Shown here one piece after another: positions 33,483 through 41,353 of a stretch of DNA of 64,000 bases. Origin of the DNA: Streptomyces sp. TP-A0356 (lineage in GTDB: Bacteria > Actinomycetota > Actinomycetes > Streptomycetales > Streptomycetaceae); the NCBI RefSeq assembly GCF_001417775.1, contig NZ_BBZJ01000035.1, positions 1-64,000 of the forward strand, written 5' to 3'. The notes below the pieces were generated by a model, which saw only the letters and a list, made by a program, of their open reading frames with translations, searched no databases and had not been told where the DNA came from. The stretch's first letter is position 1; each line of letters begins with the position of its first letter. A program made the position numbers and the translations under genes.

Positions 33483-33840
33483 AAGGGGCTGAATGAGACG
33501 GAAACCGAGACGGCCGCACGCCTCACCGCAGCACCGGAGCACCGGAGACAGCCCCCGGCCAGCTGCCGAAACCACCGTCACTCGGGGGAGCTAAGCCGCC
33601 TTGGGTCGCGCCAGGCATGCCCGAAGCGGGTCCCTGCGCGTCCTCGAGCAGGAAGGTCTCGTCTTCCCCGAAGTCCGGCGCCCGGAAGGGGTTTGTCGTC
33701 GGAGGCGGCAATGCTGCTGCGGCGGAACAGCGGGGTTGCCCCTCCAGAGCGGAGAACAACGACGTCAGATCGATGAGAGGTCTCTCTTTCGTTACAGGTC
33801 CCTGAAGGGGCCTGGCGTGCCGTGACCGCGCACAGCGGTC
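33483..33840. other. Gap of about 360 bp without a supported gene
   Basis: Lies between the IS630 remnant and the small Tudor-like gene. Minus-strand frames are Pro/Gly-rich with no family resemblance. It is probably debris next to the insertion sequence. Confidence 0.4.
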
Positions 33841-34062
33841 CTACAGCTTGGTCATCTTGGCGTACGGGCTCAAGATCCGCATTTGCGCCGAGCCGAAATC
33901 CACGAGCACCGCGATTCCGTCCTCGACGCCGATGACCCGGCCGAGGCCGTACATGTCGTGTGTGACCTGGTCGCCCACGGCGAAGTGCTTGGGAGCCGGA
34001 GTGACCGGGGCCTTGAAGGGGCTGGTAGGCAGATGACGCTTCGATGCAGCAGGTTTTGTCAT
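33841..34062 (-). CDS. Small conserved actinomycete protein with Tudor/KOW-like barrel
   Basis: 73 residues from ATG 34062. The N-terminus is polar and Pro/Lys-rich. From residue 26, FAVGDQVTHDMYGLGRVIG and VLVDFGSAQMRI resemble the small barrel at the C-terminus of UvrD/PcrA-type helicases and CarD-like domains, which bind RNA polymerase. Close relatives are single-domain Streptomyces proteins of this length. Its function is not known; contact with RNA polymerase or nucleic acids is inferred from the fold. Confidence 0.8.
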   Translation of the reverse strand: MTKPAASKRHLPTSPFKAPVTPAPKHFAVGDQVTHDMYGLGRVIGVEDGIAVLVDFGSAQMRILSPYAKMTKL

Positions 34063-34649
34063 TGCCCCCAGTATGCGCCATCGTGCCTCCCGTTCGCTGC
34101 GGCTGTCCACGTCCGCTGCTCGGCACAGACCGGGACGGCAACAACCGGGGGAGAGGCGAGGGGTTCCCATGCGGAGTCGCCGGCGTACTGCCAGGCGGCG
34201 TACTCGAGCCACCCCAGGGAGGGGCTGGGGGGCAGGGTGTTCTGTCCACGGAGACATCTCGCGATGCCAAGTTGTCAGGTGCTGCCCCGAGTTGGGTGGG
34301 GAAGGCGGCCACCGCGGGGGCTCGTCCGTCCGGCGGAGCACGTGACACGGCCCGAGAAGCGCGACCCGATCGAGCGCCCCACACCAGGGTGGGTGCTCGT
34401 GCGTCGAGGCGTACAGCGGCCGTAGCCCCCGAACACAGCACGGGACGACGCCGCGGGAGATGTCCGCAGGCTGGTTGGCCCCCGCGTGGCCCGCCGCCCC
34501 GGGTTCGGCGGGCCGACGCCCTGAAGGGCGCCCTCACGGGATAACCGGAACGTACGCCTCCGATGGCCAAATCGGAAGACCTCATTCCTATTGACCCTCG
34601 ACCTGCACACATGCACCCTGAACCCTCACGTACCTCAAGGGAGCACAGC
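34063..34649. other. 587 bp without a supported gene
   Basis: Several overlapping Arg/Pro-rich frames exist but none resembles a protein family or has a good ribosome-binding site. The region holds the starts of the divergent small genes on each side. No strong hairpin seen. Confidence 0.4.
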
Positions 34650-34820
34650 ATGGCCCGCGCCACTGACACCCATCGCGTCGTCGAGTACTGGACGGACAAG
34701 GAGATCCACGTGATCTTTCCCGTTGAACGGAGCGCAGAGGTCGACCGTATGACCGACGGAGAGCTGATCGCGAAGTACGGGGACCCCGAAGACGGGGCAG
34801 TCACGAGCATCGTCCAGTAG
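34650..34820 (+). CDS. Small protein of 56 residues, unknown
   Basis: ATG 34650 follows AAGGGAGCAC. The sequence is charged and compact: VVEYWTDKEIHVIFPVER then an acidic MTDGELIAKYGDPEDG tail. No export signal. A longer version (ATG 34563) lacks a good ribosome-binding site. Function unknown. Confidence 0.55.
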   Translation: MARATDTHRVVEYWTDKEIHVIFPVERSAEVDRMTDGELIAKYGDPEDGAVTSIVQ

Positions 34821-34890
34821 GTCACCGCACCTACGGTGGCGGACGCAGCTCGCGCACCCTGTGAGCAACGATCTCCTAACACCACAGGGC

Positions 34891-35233
34891 ATGAGCGCAG
34901 TTGCGGACACCTTCGCCGTAACTAACGAACCCGATCGGCAAGTACACCAAACTGGTGGACACCGGACATTTTGCCGCAGTCGGCGATCTGTTTGCCGACG
35001 GCGTGCTCATCGGCAGCGGTCCACCGGTCATGGGCGGTGACGCCGTAGAGAAGATGCTCCGGGACGCCGTGATCCTCTACGAGGACGGCACGCCACGCAC
35101 CCACCACGTCACGACCAACATCGCCGTCGAGGTGGACGAGGACGCAGGCACCACCGCTGCGGTTTCATACGTCACCGTTTTCACCTGCCGATCACCATGC
35201 CGCCGCGCCACCGCCCTCCTCGCGTCGGGCTGA
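34891..35233 (+). pseudogene. SnoaL-like gene broken by a frameshift and truncated
   Basis: ATG 34891 opens a short frame (MSAVADTFAV). The similarity then continues one base out of register: KYTKLVDTGHFAAVGDLFADG, VEKMLRDAVILYEDGTPRTHHVTTNIAVEVDEDAG and AAVSYVTVF match SnoaL-like proteins. The shift lies near 34930-34950. After YVTVF the typical last 40 residues are replaced by unrelated sequence, so the end is lost too. Probably inactive. Confidence 0.7.
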
Positions 35234-35267
35234 GGAGGGCGGCAGTGGCTCGGGGCTGGTCTGTGGT

Positions 35268-35462
35268 TCAGAGGGCCTGGAGCTGGGTGAGCCATTGCAG
35301 GGTGTCGGTGTTGACCCAGTACTCGACGAACTTGCCGTCTTGCATGCGGAGGGTGTCGGTCCCGGTGAAGGTGACCAAGGTGCCGGGCTCGGCGTGGGCG
35401 CCGGGGAAGCCGCCGGCGTAGGTGCCGGTGGCCGTCCAGCGTACGGGTACCGCGCCCAGGTG
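35268..35462 (-). pseudogene. C-terminal fragment of an ester cyclase/SnoaL-like gene
   Basis: The last 60 or so codons read VPVRWTATGTYAGGFPG, then TFTGTDTLRMQDGKFVEYWVN and a stop, typical of the C-terminal half of SnoaL-like polyketide cyclases. The first half is missing. The fragment is abutted or overlapped by the TetR gene on the other strand, indicating a recombination junction near 35455-35465. Confidence 0.7.
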
Positions 35463-36068
35463 CGCGCGGAGATCAAACAACGCGCGTGGGAGCAGATCGC
35501 CACGGCGGGGGCGTCCGCGCTCTCGCTCAACGCGATCGCCAAGCAGATGGGCATGAGCGGACCTGCCCTCTACCGGTACTTCGCCGGCCGCGACGAGCTG
35601 ATCACCGAGCTCGTCAGAGACGCGTACCGAAGCCTCGCCGACACCTTCCGGGCGGGCTCGGCGACCTCCGAGTCCGGCGCCGACATCGCCGCGCTGGCGC
35701 ACGCACTGCGCGGCTGGGCCCTGGACGACCCCCACCGGTACTTCCTCGTCTACGGCACGCCCGTCCCGGGCTACCACGCACCCGACGACATCACCGCGAT
35801 CGCCTCCGAGATCATGACGACCCTGCTCGACGCCTTCGCGGCGCTGCCCTCGAACAACCCCACGGCACCGTTCGATACGCACCTCGAAGGCCACCGGCAG
35901 TGGGCGGACGGCCACCCCGCCCCGCCCGCGGTCCTCCACCGGGCCCTGACCTTCTGGACCCGGCTGCACGGCGTCCTGTCCCTCGAAGTCGCAGGCCACT
36001 TCACCGGGATGGGATTCGACCCCGTGCAGCTCTTCGCGGCCGAACTGGACGACCTGCTGGCACACTGA
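35394..36068 (+). CDS. TetR-family regulator, N-terminus at a recombination junction
   Basis: About 224 residues if it starts at GTG 35394; family similarity begins at about 35460 (VRAEIKQRAWEQIATAGASALSLNAIAKQMGMSGPALYRYF). The DNA-binding helices and C-terminal WHG domain (HALRGWALDDPHRYFLVYGTPVPGY) are intact. The first 20 or so residues are coded by DNA that belongs to a SnoaL fragment on the other strand, so the natural start was lost and replaced. Its target is unknown. The upstream TTG 35295 is also in frame. Confidence 0.75.
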   Translation: MGAGEAAGVGAGGRPAYGYRAQVRAEIKQRAWEQIATAGASALSLNAIAKQMGMSGPALYRYFAGRDELITELVRDAYRSLADTFRAGSATSESGADIAALAHALRGWALDDPHRYFLVYGTPVPGYHAPDDITAIASEIMTTLLDAFAALPSNNPTAPFDTHLEGHRQWADGHPAPPAVLHRALTFWTRLHGVLSLEVAGHFTGMGFDPVQLFAAELDDLLAH

Positions 36069-36095
36069 CGACGCCACACCCCTGCGCGGCCCTGC

Positions 36096-36575
36096 GTGCC
36101 GGCGACCCGGCCGCGGTGGCCGACACGGTGCGGCGAGAGTGCGTGCCGGGTGCCGCGACGCCGCGGAGATCCGTCTTCGACCGTTGCCCCCGGCCGCTGG
36201 CAGCTGCCGGGCGGCTCGGTCGACACACCCGGCGACGGTGAACGGCTCGGCACCACGGCGCCGCGGCAGAACGCCGCCCGGGAACTGGCCGAGGAGATCG
36301 GAGTCGACGCCGCTCCCGACGACCTCGGGCTCGGGGCCACCAGCCGCGGCCAGAACGGGAACATCGGCGTTCTCCACAAGGCCCCGCTCCAGCCCCGAGC
36401 CGTTCTGCACGAGCGGTACGCGGCTGTGGCGGCCGCTGCGCAGGCAGCGGGCAGCGCCCCCGAATTCGACGAGATCGAGTTCCTATACGCCCCCACCGAC
36501 CTCAAGGCCCTTTCCGGACCGCTCGTGGACTACCTCGCACCCGTCGTTCACCGGCACCTGGGCATGCCCTGGTAG
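36096..36575 (+). CDS. NUDIX hydrolase-like protein, atypical or N-terminally decayed
   Basis: 159 residues from GTG 36096. Nudix elements are present: GRWQLPGGSVDTPG and AARELAEEIGVD. Twelve residues separate the Glu after GDG from RE, instead of the usual seven, so the Nudix box has an insertion. The first 30 residues are Arg-rich and look like frameshifted sequence; a normal beta-strand is missing. Activity is doubtful. Confidence 0.55.
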   Translation: MPATRPRWPTRCGESACRVPRRRGDPSSTVAPGRWQLPGGSVDTPGDGERLGTTAPRQNAARELAEEIGVDAAPDDLGLGATSRGQNGNIGVLHKAPLQPRAVLHERYAAVAAAAQAAGSAPEFDEIEFLYAPTDLKALSGPLVDYLAPVVHRHLGMPW

Positions 36576-36728
36576 GCGCACCTTGCGCGAGAGAACCTGG
36601 TGCGGCGGCGTGACTCCGTGCCGGAGCCAGGATCTGGCCGGGCAGGCTCCAGCCGGAAGAGCGTTCCATCTGCCGACGCCGGCGGGTTAAGGTCGCGCTC
36701 TGAGAGATCTTGTACGGAGGTGCCCGGG

Positions 36729-37400
36729 ATGGAGAACAACGCGCCGGTAGGTCGGGGGCGGCCGCCCGGCATCCGGCCCGTCGAGGGCGAGCTGACCGGC
36801 CGCCAGCAGGACATCGTCCGGTTCATCACCGACACGGTCCAGCGGCAGGGCTACCCGCCGTCGATGCGGGAGATCGGCCAGGCCGTGCACCTCGCGAGCA
36901 CCTCCTCCGTCGCGCACCAGCTGATGACGCTGGAACGCAAGGGGGTCCTGTACCGCGACCCGAACCGGCCGCGCGCCTACCGCGTGCGCTCCACCTGGGC
37001 TCCCGACCTCGGCAGTAACGCGGCTGCCGCCGTGGACGTGCCCCTCGTCGGGCGGATCGCCGCCGGCGCGCCTCTGCTCGCGGAAGAAATGGTTGAGGAC
37101 GTTTACACGATGCCACGCCAGCTGGTCGGCGAAGGCGAGCTGTTCGCGTTGACGGTGTCTGGCGACAGCATGATCGACGCGGCGATCTGCGACGGCGACA
37201 TCGTCACCGTCCGCCGCCAGGACAGCGCCGACCACGGCGACATCGTCGCCGCCCTCCTCGAGGACGAGGCCACCGTCAAGCAGCTGCGCCGTCAGGAAGG
37301 GCAGGTGTGGCTCATGCCCCGCAACCCCGCGTACGAGCCGATCCCCGGCTCCCAGGTGCAGATCCTCGGCAAGGTCGTCGGGGTCCTGCGCGTGCTCTGA
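36729..37400 (+). CDS. lexA-like: LexA-type repressor, probable second copy
   Basis: 223 residues from ATG 36729 (ACGGAGG upstream). The winged helix (21-85, YPPSMREIGQAV and SSVAHQLMTLERKG) and the S24 protease domain are complete: cleavage site Ala112-Gly113 (RIAAGAP), Ser147 (SGDSMID) and Lys184 (EATVKQL). It is like the main Streptomyces LexA but has a short N-terminus and differs at many positions. No recA or nrdR lies alongside. It may be a divergent regulator for a subset of DNA-damage genes. I see no clear GAAC-N4-GTTC box just upstream. Confidence 0.85.
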   Translation: MENNAPVGRGRPPGIRPVEGELTGRQQDIVRFITDTVQRQGYPPSMREIGQAVHLASTSSVAHQLMTLERKGVLYRDPNRPRAYRVRSTWAPDLGSNAAAAVDVPLVGRIAAGAPLLAEEMVEDVYTMPRQLVGEGELFALTVSGDSMIDAAICDGDIVTVRRQDSADHGDIVAALLEDEATVKQLRRQEGQVWLMPRNPAYEPIPGSQVQILGKVVGVLRVL

Positions 37401-37464
37401 GGCCTCGGGTGCCGCAGTGTTCCGCGTCGATGCCCTGGCAGCCCATCTACGAGGGGCCCCGGGC

Positions 37465-38403
37465 TCAGCGGCGCAGGGCGGTCTCCTGCTGCATGTGCGA
37501 CAGTTTCTCGGGATTGCGCACGGCGTAGAGCCCGGTGATGAGGCCGTCGTCGATGCGCACCGCCAGGACGGTGTCGATCGCTCCGTCGAGCCGGAGAATC
37601 AGCGCCGGGTAGCCATTGACCTGTGCCGGCCGCAGCGACGCCGCGGTGATCCTGCCCAGCCCGGCGGCCAGCAGGCGGGCCACCTTGTCGGCCCCCCGGA
37701 CGGGCCGCAGGACGGCCTGCTTGACTCCGCCACCGTCACCCAGGAAGACGACATCCGGCGCGAGTATGTCGAGCAGGCTCTGCAGATCGCCCGTTTCGGC
37801 CGCCCGTTGGAACGCATCGAGCGCTTGTCGGGTCTCGGTCGGGGAAACGACCCCGCGCGGCCGGCGCGCCGCGACGTGTGCCCGTGCCCGGTGCGCGATC
37901 TGGCGGACCGCGGCCGGGCTCTTGTCGACGGCTTCGGCGATCTCGTCATACCCGAGTTCGAACACGTCACGCAGCACGAACACCGCCCGCTCGGTCGGCG
38001 TGAGCGTCTCCATCACCAGCAGCATCGCCATGGAGACGCTGTCGGCCAGCTCGACGTCCTCGGCCACGTCGGGCGCGGTGAGCAGCGGCTCGGGCAGCCA
38101 GGGGCCGACGTAGGACTCCCTACGGCGGCCGAGCGTACGCAACCGGCTCAGCGCCTGGCGCGTGGTGATCCGGACCAGGTACGCACGCTGATCCCGGACC
38201 GTGCCCAGATCGACACCCGCCCACCGCAGCCAGGTTTCCTGCAGGACGTCCTCCGCGTCGGCGGCCGAGCCGAGCATCTCGTACGCGACGGTGAACAGCA
38301 GATTGCGATGGGCGACGAACGCCTCGGTGGCGGGCTCCGCGCCTTCGCCGTCGGCGAGTTGCCCGGCCGTGTCCTCTGCGCGCTCGCTGTGCTCGCTCTT
38401 CAC
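37465..38403 (-). CDS. ECF41-type sigma factor (SigJ-like) with SnoaL-like C-terminus
   Basis: 312 residues from GTG 38403, with AGGAGCAG upstream. The sigma-70 regions 2 and 4 occupy about 25-185 (AEDVLQETWLRW and DEIAEAVDKSPAAVRQIAHRARAH). ECF41 hallmarks are present: WLPEP between the domains (GPWLPEPLL), DGGG in the C-terminal domain (LGDGGGVKQAV) and an NP-(D/E)-KL motif near the end (RNPEKLSHM). The C-terminal domain controls sigma activity in place of an anti-sigma factor. A matching promoter lies just upstream (38448-38474). It is divergent from the AhpD-like gene. Confidence 0.93.
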   Translation of the reverse strand: MKSEHSERAEDTAGQLADGEGAEPATEAFVAHRNLLFTVAYEMLGSAADAEDVLQETWLRWAGVDLGTVRDQRAYLVRITTRQALSRLRTLGRRRESYVGPWLPEPLLTAPDVAEDVELADSVSMAMLLVMETLTPTERAVFVLRDVFELGYDEIAEAVDKSPAAVRQIAHRARAHVAARRPRGVVSPTETRQALDAFQRAAETGDLQSLLDILAPDVVFLGDGGGVKQAVLRPVRGADKVARLLAAGLGRITAASLRPAQVNGYPALILRLDGAIDTVLAVRIDDGLITGLYAVRNPEKLSHMQQETALRR

Positions 38404-38447
38404 CGGCTGCTCCTGCCTGTTCGCTCTCGAGGGTGCCACGCGCACAA

Positions 38448-38474
38448 GACGCCGGTCCCCGCGGCTCTGTGACA
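38448..38474 (-). promoter_or_regulatory. ECF41-type promoter for the sigma gene
   Basis: On the minus strand, TGTCACA (38474-38468) is followed by 16 bases and then CGTC (38451-38448). TGTCACA-N16-CGTC is the reported ECF41 promoter pattern, so the gene is likely self-activated. It lies 45 bp upstream of GTG 38403. Two CGTCACA-like boxes nearby on the plus strand could serve the divergent gene, but no CGTC -10 was found at the right distance. Confidence 0.8.
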
Positions 38475-38576
38475 CCCATGAGCGGTGGCGTACGTCACAC
38501 GAGCTCCCCGTCACAAGGAGCGGGTCGCCGGCATCTCGTGTTCGTTCAGTGCGACACCACGAGTGAGGACGAAGTC

Positions 38577-39062
38577 ATGGACGCCCGATTCAACCTGTTC
38601 GACAACGAGATCGCCGCCAAGTTCGCCAAGCGGTTCGCCAACGCCGGCCTGGTGATCCACCAGTCGCCGCTGCCGAAGTCCACGCAGGAGCTGGTGTCGC
38701 TGCGCGCCAGCCAGATCAACGGCTGCGGTTGGTGCATCGACATGCACACCAAGGAGGCCTCAGCCGCCGGTGAAACCGCGGTCCGGCTCCACCTGGTCGC
38801 CGCCTGGCGCGAGTCCACCGTGTTCACCGAGGCCGAGCGGGCCGCGCTGGCGCTCGCCGAAGAGGGCACCCGGCTCGCCGATGCCCACCACGGTGTGTCC
38901 GACGAGACCTGGGCCCAGGTACGCAAGCACTACGACGACGACCAGATTGCCGCGCTGGTCTCCTTGGTCGCCCTGATCAACGCGGCCAACCGGCTCGCCG
39001 TGATCGTGCACCAGCGGGGAGGTTCCTACGAGCCCGGCTCGTTCGCCGCCACGTTCAACTGA
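38577..39062 (+). CDS. AhpD/CMD-family peroxidase-like protein (ECF41 partner)
   Basis: 161 residues from ATG 38577. The carboxymuconolactone-decarboxylase domain contains the catalytic Cys50-x2-Cys53 and His57 (GCGWCIDMH). Members reduce hydroperoxides with dihydrolipoyl-type partners. COE-type enzymes (carboxymuconolactone decarboxylase, oxidoreductase, epimerase) are the usual neighbours of ECF41 sigma factors, and this one is divergent from the sigma gene. It is followed by a hairpin terminator. Confidence 0.92.
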   Translation: MDARFNLFDNEIAAKFAKRFANAGLVIHQSPLPKSTQELVSLRASQINGCGWCIDMHTKEASAAGETAVRLHLVAAWRESTVFTEAERAALALAEEGTRLADAHHGVSDETWAQVRKHYDDDQIAALVSLVALINAANRLAVIVHQRGGSYEPGSFAATFN

Positions 39063-39077
39063 TCGGCAGACAGATCC

Positions 39078-39112
39078 GGCCCGGCCCAGGATCCTTCGAT
39101 CCGGGCCGGGCC
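39078..39112. terminator. Hairpin between convergent genes
   Basis: ggcccggcccaggatc (39078-39093) pairs with gatccgggccgggcc (39098-39112) with one bulged a and the loop cttc. It ends the AhpD-like gene on one side and the LCP gene on the other. Confidence 0.85.
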
Positions 39113-39174
39113 CGCGCATGCCCCGGCGCGGCTACGGCGACCCCTGCTCTGATGGGCGGAGGCAGCCATCGGGT

Positions 39175-40878
39175 TCAGGCGTCGGAATCGGGTTGGTTGG
39201 AGGCAGCGGCGTATGCCTGGGCCGGGGTCATGCTGACACCGTTGAGCGAGACGGTCTTGTAGGGGCTGACCCCGGCGCAGGTCTTGGACTGGTCGGCGGT
39301 CTGGGCATGTGCGTTGGACACGGCGGCGTGGGTGTCGGCGGGCTGAGGGGAAGAGGCGGTGCTGTTCGGATAGGTGGTGCCGCTGGGCCAGTCGCTGCCG
39401 ATCACCAGGGTCAGGCCGCCGCCGTTGCCCTGTTTGAGGTGCGACGTGGTCAGGCCGAGAGCGTGGGCCACGGCCTGGGCCTGCGGCTTCTGGCCGGTGC
39501 CGTACGTGAGGGTGGTGCTGGACGTCGTGCCCGAGGCGTTGGCCGTGGTCGTACCCGAGCTGAAGCCCTTGTCGGTGAGGGCGGTGGCGATGACGGAGGC
39601 GCGGCCACCGATACCGGTGCCGTTCTCGACCTTCACCGCGATCTGCGCGGTGTCGACCGCCTGCGCGGTGGCGGTAGGCGTGGCGGACTTCTTGTCGGAC
39701 GAGCCGGTCAGGGACTGGTCGTTGGCGATCGCGGCGAACAGGGACTTGGCACCCGAGCCGACGACCAGCCGTTCCCTGTTGTTGGGGTCGGGCGCGGTCT
39801 GCATGGTGGTGAAGGTGATCTGTTTCGGAGGAACCTTGTTCAGGTCGGAGGCCAGTCCCACCAGTTTGTCGATGCTGCCGAGGCCGGTGTCCACGGTGAG
39901 CGCCTTGGTGGCCGCGTCGGCCAGTCCGTAGACGGCGGTGGGGTCGGCCAAGGTGCCCGCGCTCTTGAACTTGCGGATCATCGAGCTCAGGAACATGTGC
40001 TGCGCGTAGGTGCGGCCCAGATCACTGCCGTCGCCGAAGCCATGCCGGGAACGGACGAACTCCAGGGCCGCGACCCCCTTGAGGTCGTGAGTGCCCTTGG
40101 ACAGCTTCAGATGCGAATACGTGTCGTACACGTTGGAGCTGACACAGACCGACACCCCGCCGACCGCGTCCGACATGCTGACCACGCCGGAGAAGTCGAG
40201 CTTGACGAAGTGGTCGATCGGGATACCGGTGAGCTGGTGAATGGTGGCCACCTGGCAGGCCGGACCGTAGGACAGGGCGCTGTTGATCTGGCCGTAGTAG
40301 CCGGGCGTTGAGGTGCCGCTCCTACTGTCCTTGCAGGCCGGAATGTTGCTCATCGTGTCGCGGGGGATGCTCATCACAGTGGCGTTGGAACGGTCGGCGG
40401 CTATGTGCATCACCATCTCGACATCCGCGTTCCCCCAGCCGGACTGCACGCCGGTCTGAGAGCAGCCGCCGCCCAGCCGGCAGTCGTCCTTGCTGGTACG
40501 GCCGTCCGATCCCATGACCAGAATGTTGATCGGCGTACGGCCGAAGGCATCCGCCTTCTCGCTGCCGCCACTTCCGTCCAGCCCGACACTGAGGATGTTG
40601 CCGTTCAGGTGCTGGTAGAGCCACCACCCGCCCCCGACGGCGACCAGCAGCACAACGGACAGGCATATCCCGGCGATCCGCAGCGCCCGCCTGCCGCGCC
40701 GCACCGGCCGGCCGCCGCGCCGCGAGTGTGCACGCCCGGACGAGCGGGAGCCCGCCCGTGTCGCTGCCCGGCCGCCCTGAGGGCGCCGATCGATGGGCTC
40801 ATCTGTTCGCGGGCGGGGCACCCGGGCGGTCCGGCTGCGTGTTGCCGGGCCGGTCGGATCCTCGCGCAGGTCACTCAT
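39175..40878 (-). CDS. LytR-CpsA-Psr (LCP) family protein with C-terminal LytR_C domain
   Basis: 567 residues. A basic cytosolic N-terminus (1-65) precedes one membrane helix (about 66-88). The LCP domain (115-290) has NILVMGSDGR, VMSIPRDTM and the Arg-rich FVRSRHGFGDGSDLGR motif that binds polyprenyl phosphates. After a linker with Ser/Thr/Ala, a LytR_C domain (VKVENGTGIGGRASVIATAL) ends in a disordered tail. It ligates teichoic-acid-like polymers or glycans to peptidoglycan outside the cell. Full length and intact. Confidence 0.94.
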   Translation of the reverse strand: MSDLREDPTGPATRSRTARVPRPRTDEPIDRRPQGGRAATRAGSRSSGRAHSRRGGRPVRRGRRALRIAGICLSVVLLVAVGGGWWLYQHLNGNILSVGLDGSGGSEKADAFGRTPINILVMGSDGRTSKDDCRLGGGCSQTGVQSGWGNADVEMVMHIAADRSNATVMSIPRDTMSNIPACKDSRSGTSTPGYYGQINSALSYGPACQVATIHQLTGIPIDHFVKLDFSGVVSMSDAVGGVSVCVSSNVYDTYSHLKLSKGTHDLKGVAALEFVRSRHGFGDGSDLGRTYAQHMFLSSMIRKFKSAGTLADPTAVYGLADAATKALTVDTGLGSIDKLVGLASDLNKVPPKQITFTTMQTAPDPNNRERLVVGSGAKSLFAAIANDQSLTGSSDKKSATPTATAQAVDTAQIAVKVENGTGIGGRASVIATALTDKGFSSGTTTANASGTTSSTTLTYGTGQKPQAQAVAHALGLTTSHLKQGNGGGLTLVIGSDWPSGTTYPNSTASSPQPADTHAAVSNAHAQTADQSKTCAGVSPYKTVSLNGVSMTPAQAYAAASNQPDSDA

Positions 40879-41353
40879 CTCCCACTCCCACGAACAGTTG
40901 GCCCAGCAGACCGTCGGGCGTGCGACCAGGGGCGCGTGGCCGGATCCGTCAGGTGAAATGGGGCGTCACTTCGATTGCGTAGTTGCGCAATCTAACAAAC
41001 CAACGGCAGGTTCATCACACAGCCGGCCTCGATTCATCTCGATTCACAGGGTGAGTGAACGAGCCTGCGGTGCGGCGGCGGTTTCGGTGGACGGCGGCGC
41101 TCAGGGCTGCGGCCGCGCCATCACGGGGCTGAGCCGTCACGGGGCCGCCCAGGGCTTTCACGCGGTACACCTCACCCTCGCTGTGCAGAAGACCGTGAAG
41201 CTGTGTCCAGCGTGGACTGGACGCGTTGGTCTGCGTGGCGTGCCCCGCTCGGCGAGCAGGGTGATCCCGTGCGGCCTGCTGCTCGCAGGCGTCCCTGTTC
41301 CGTAAGGGGTAAGGGCGTTCCGCGGCGGCCTCCTGGCGGCTGTGATGGGAGGC

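Noticed and set aside
36575..36728. SOS box upstream of the LexA-type gene
   Set aside because: I found no clear GAAC-N4-GTTC dyad.
38481..38576. ECF41 promoter for the AhpD-like gene on the plus strand
   Set aside because: CGTCACA-like boxes are present but no CGTC lies at about 16 bases, so the full motif is not supported.
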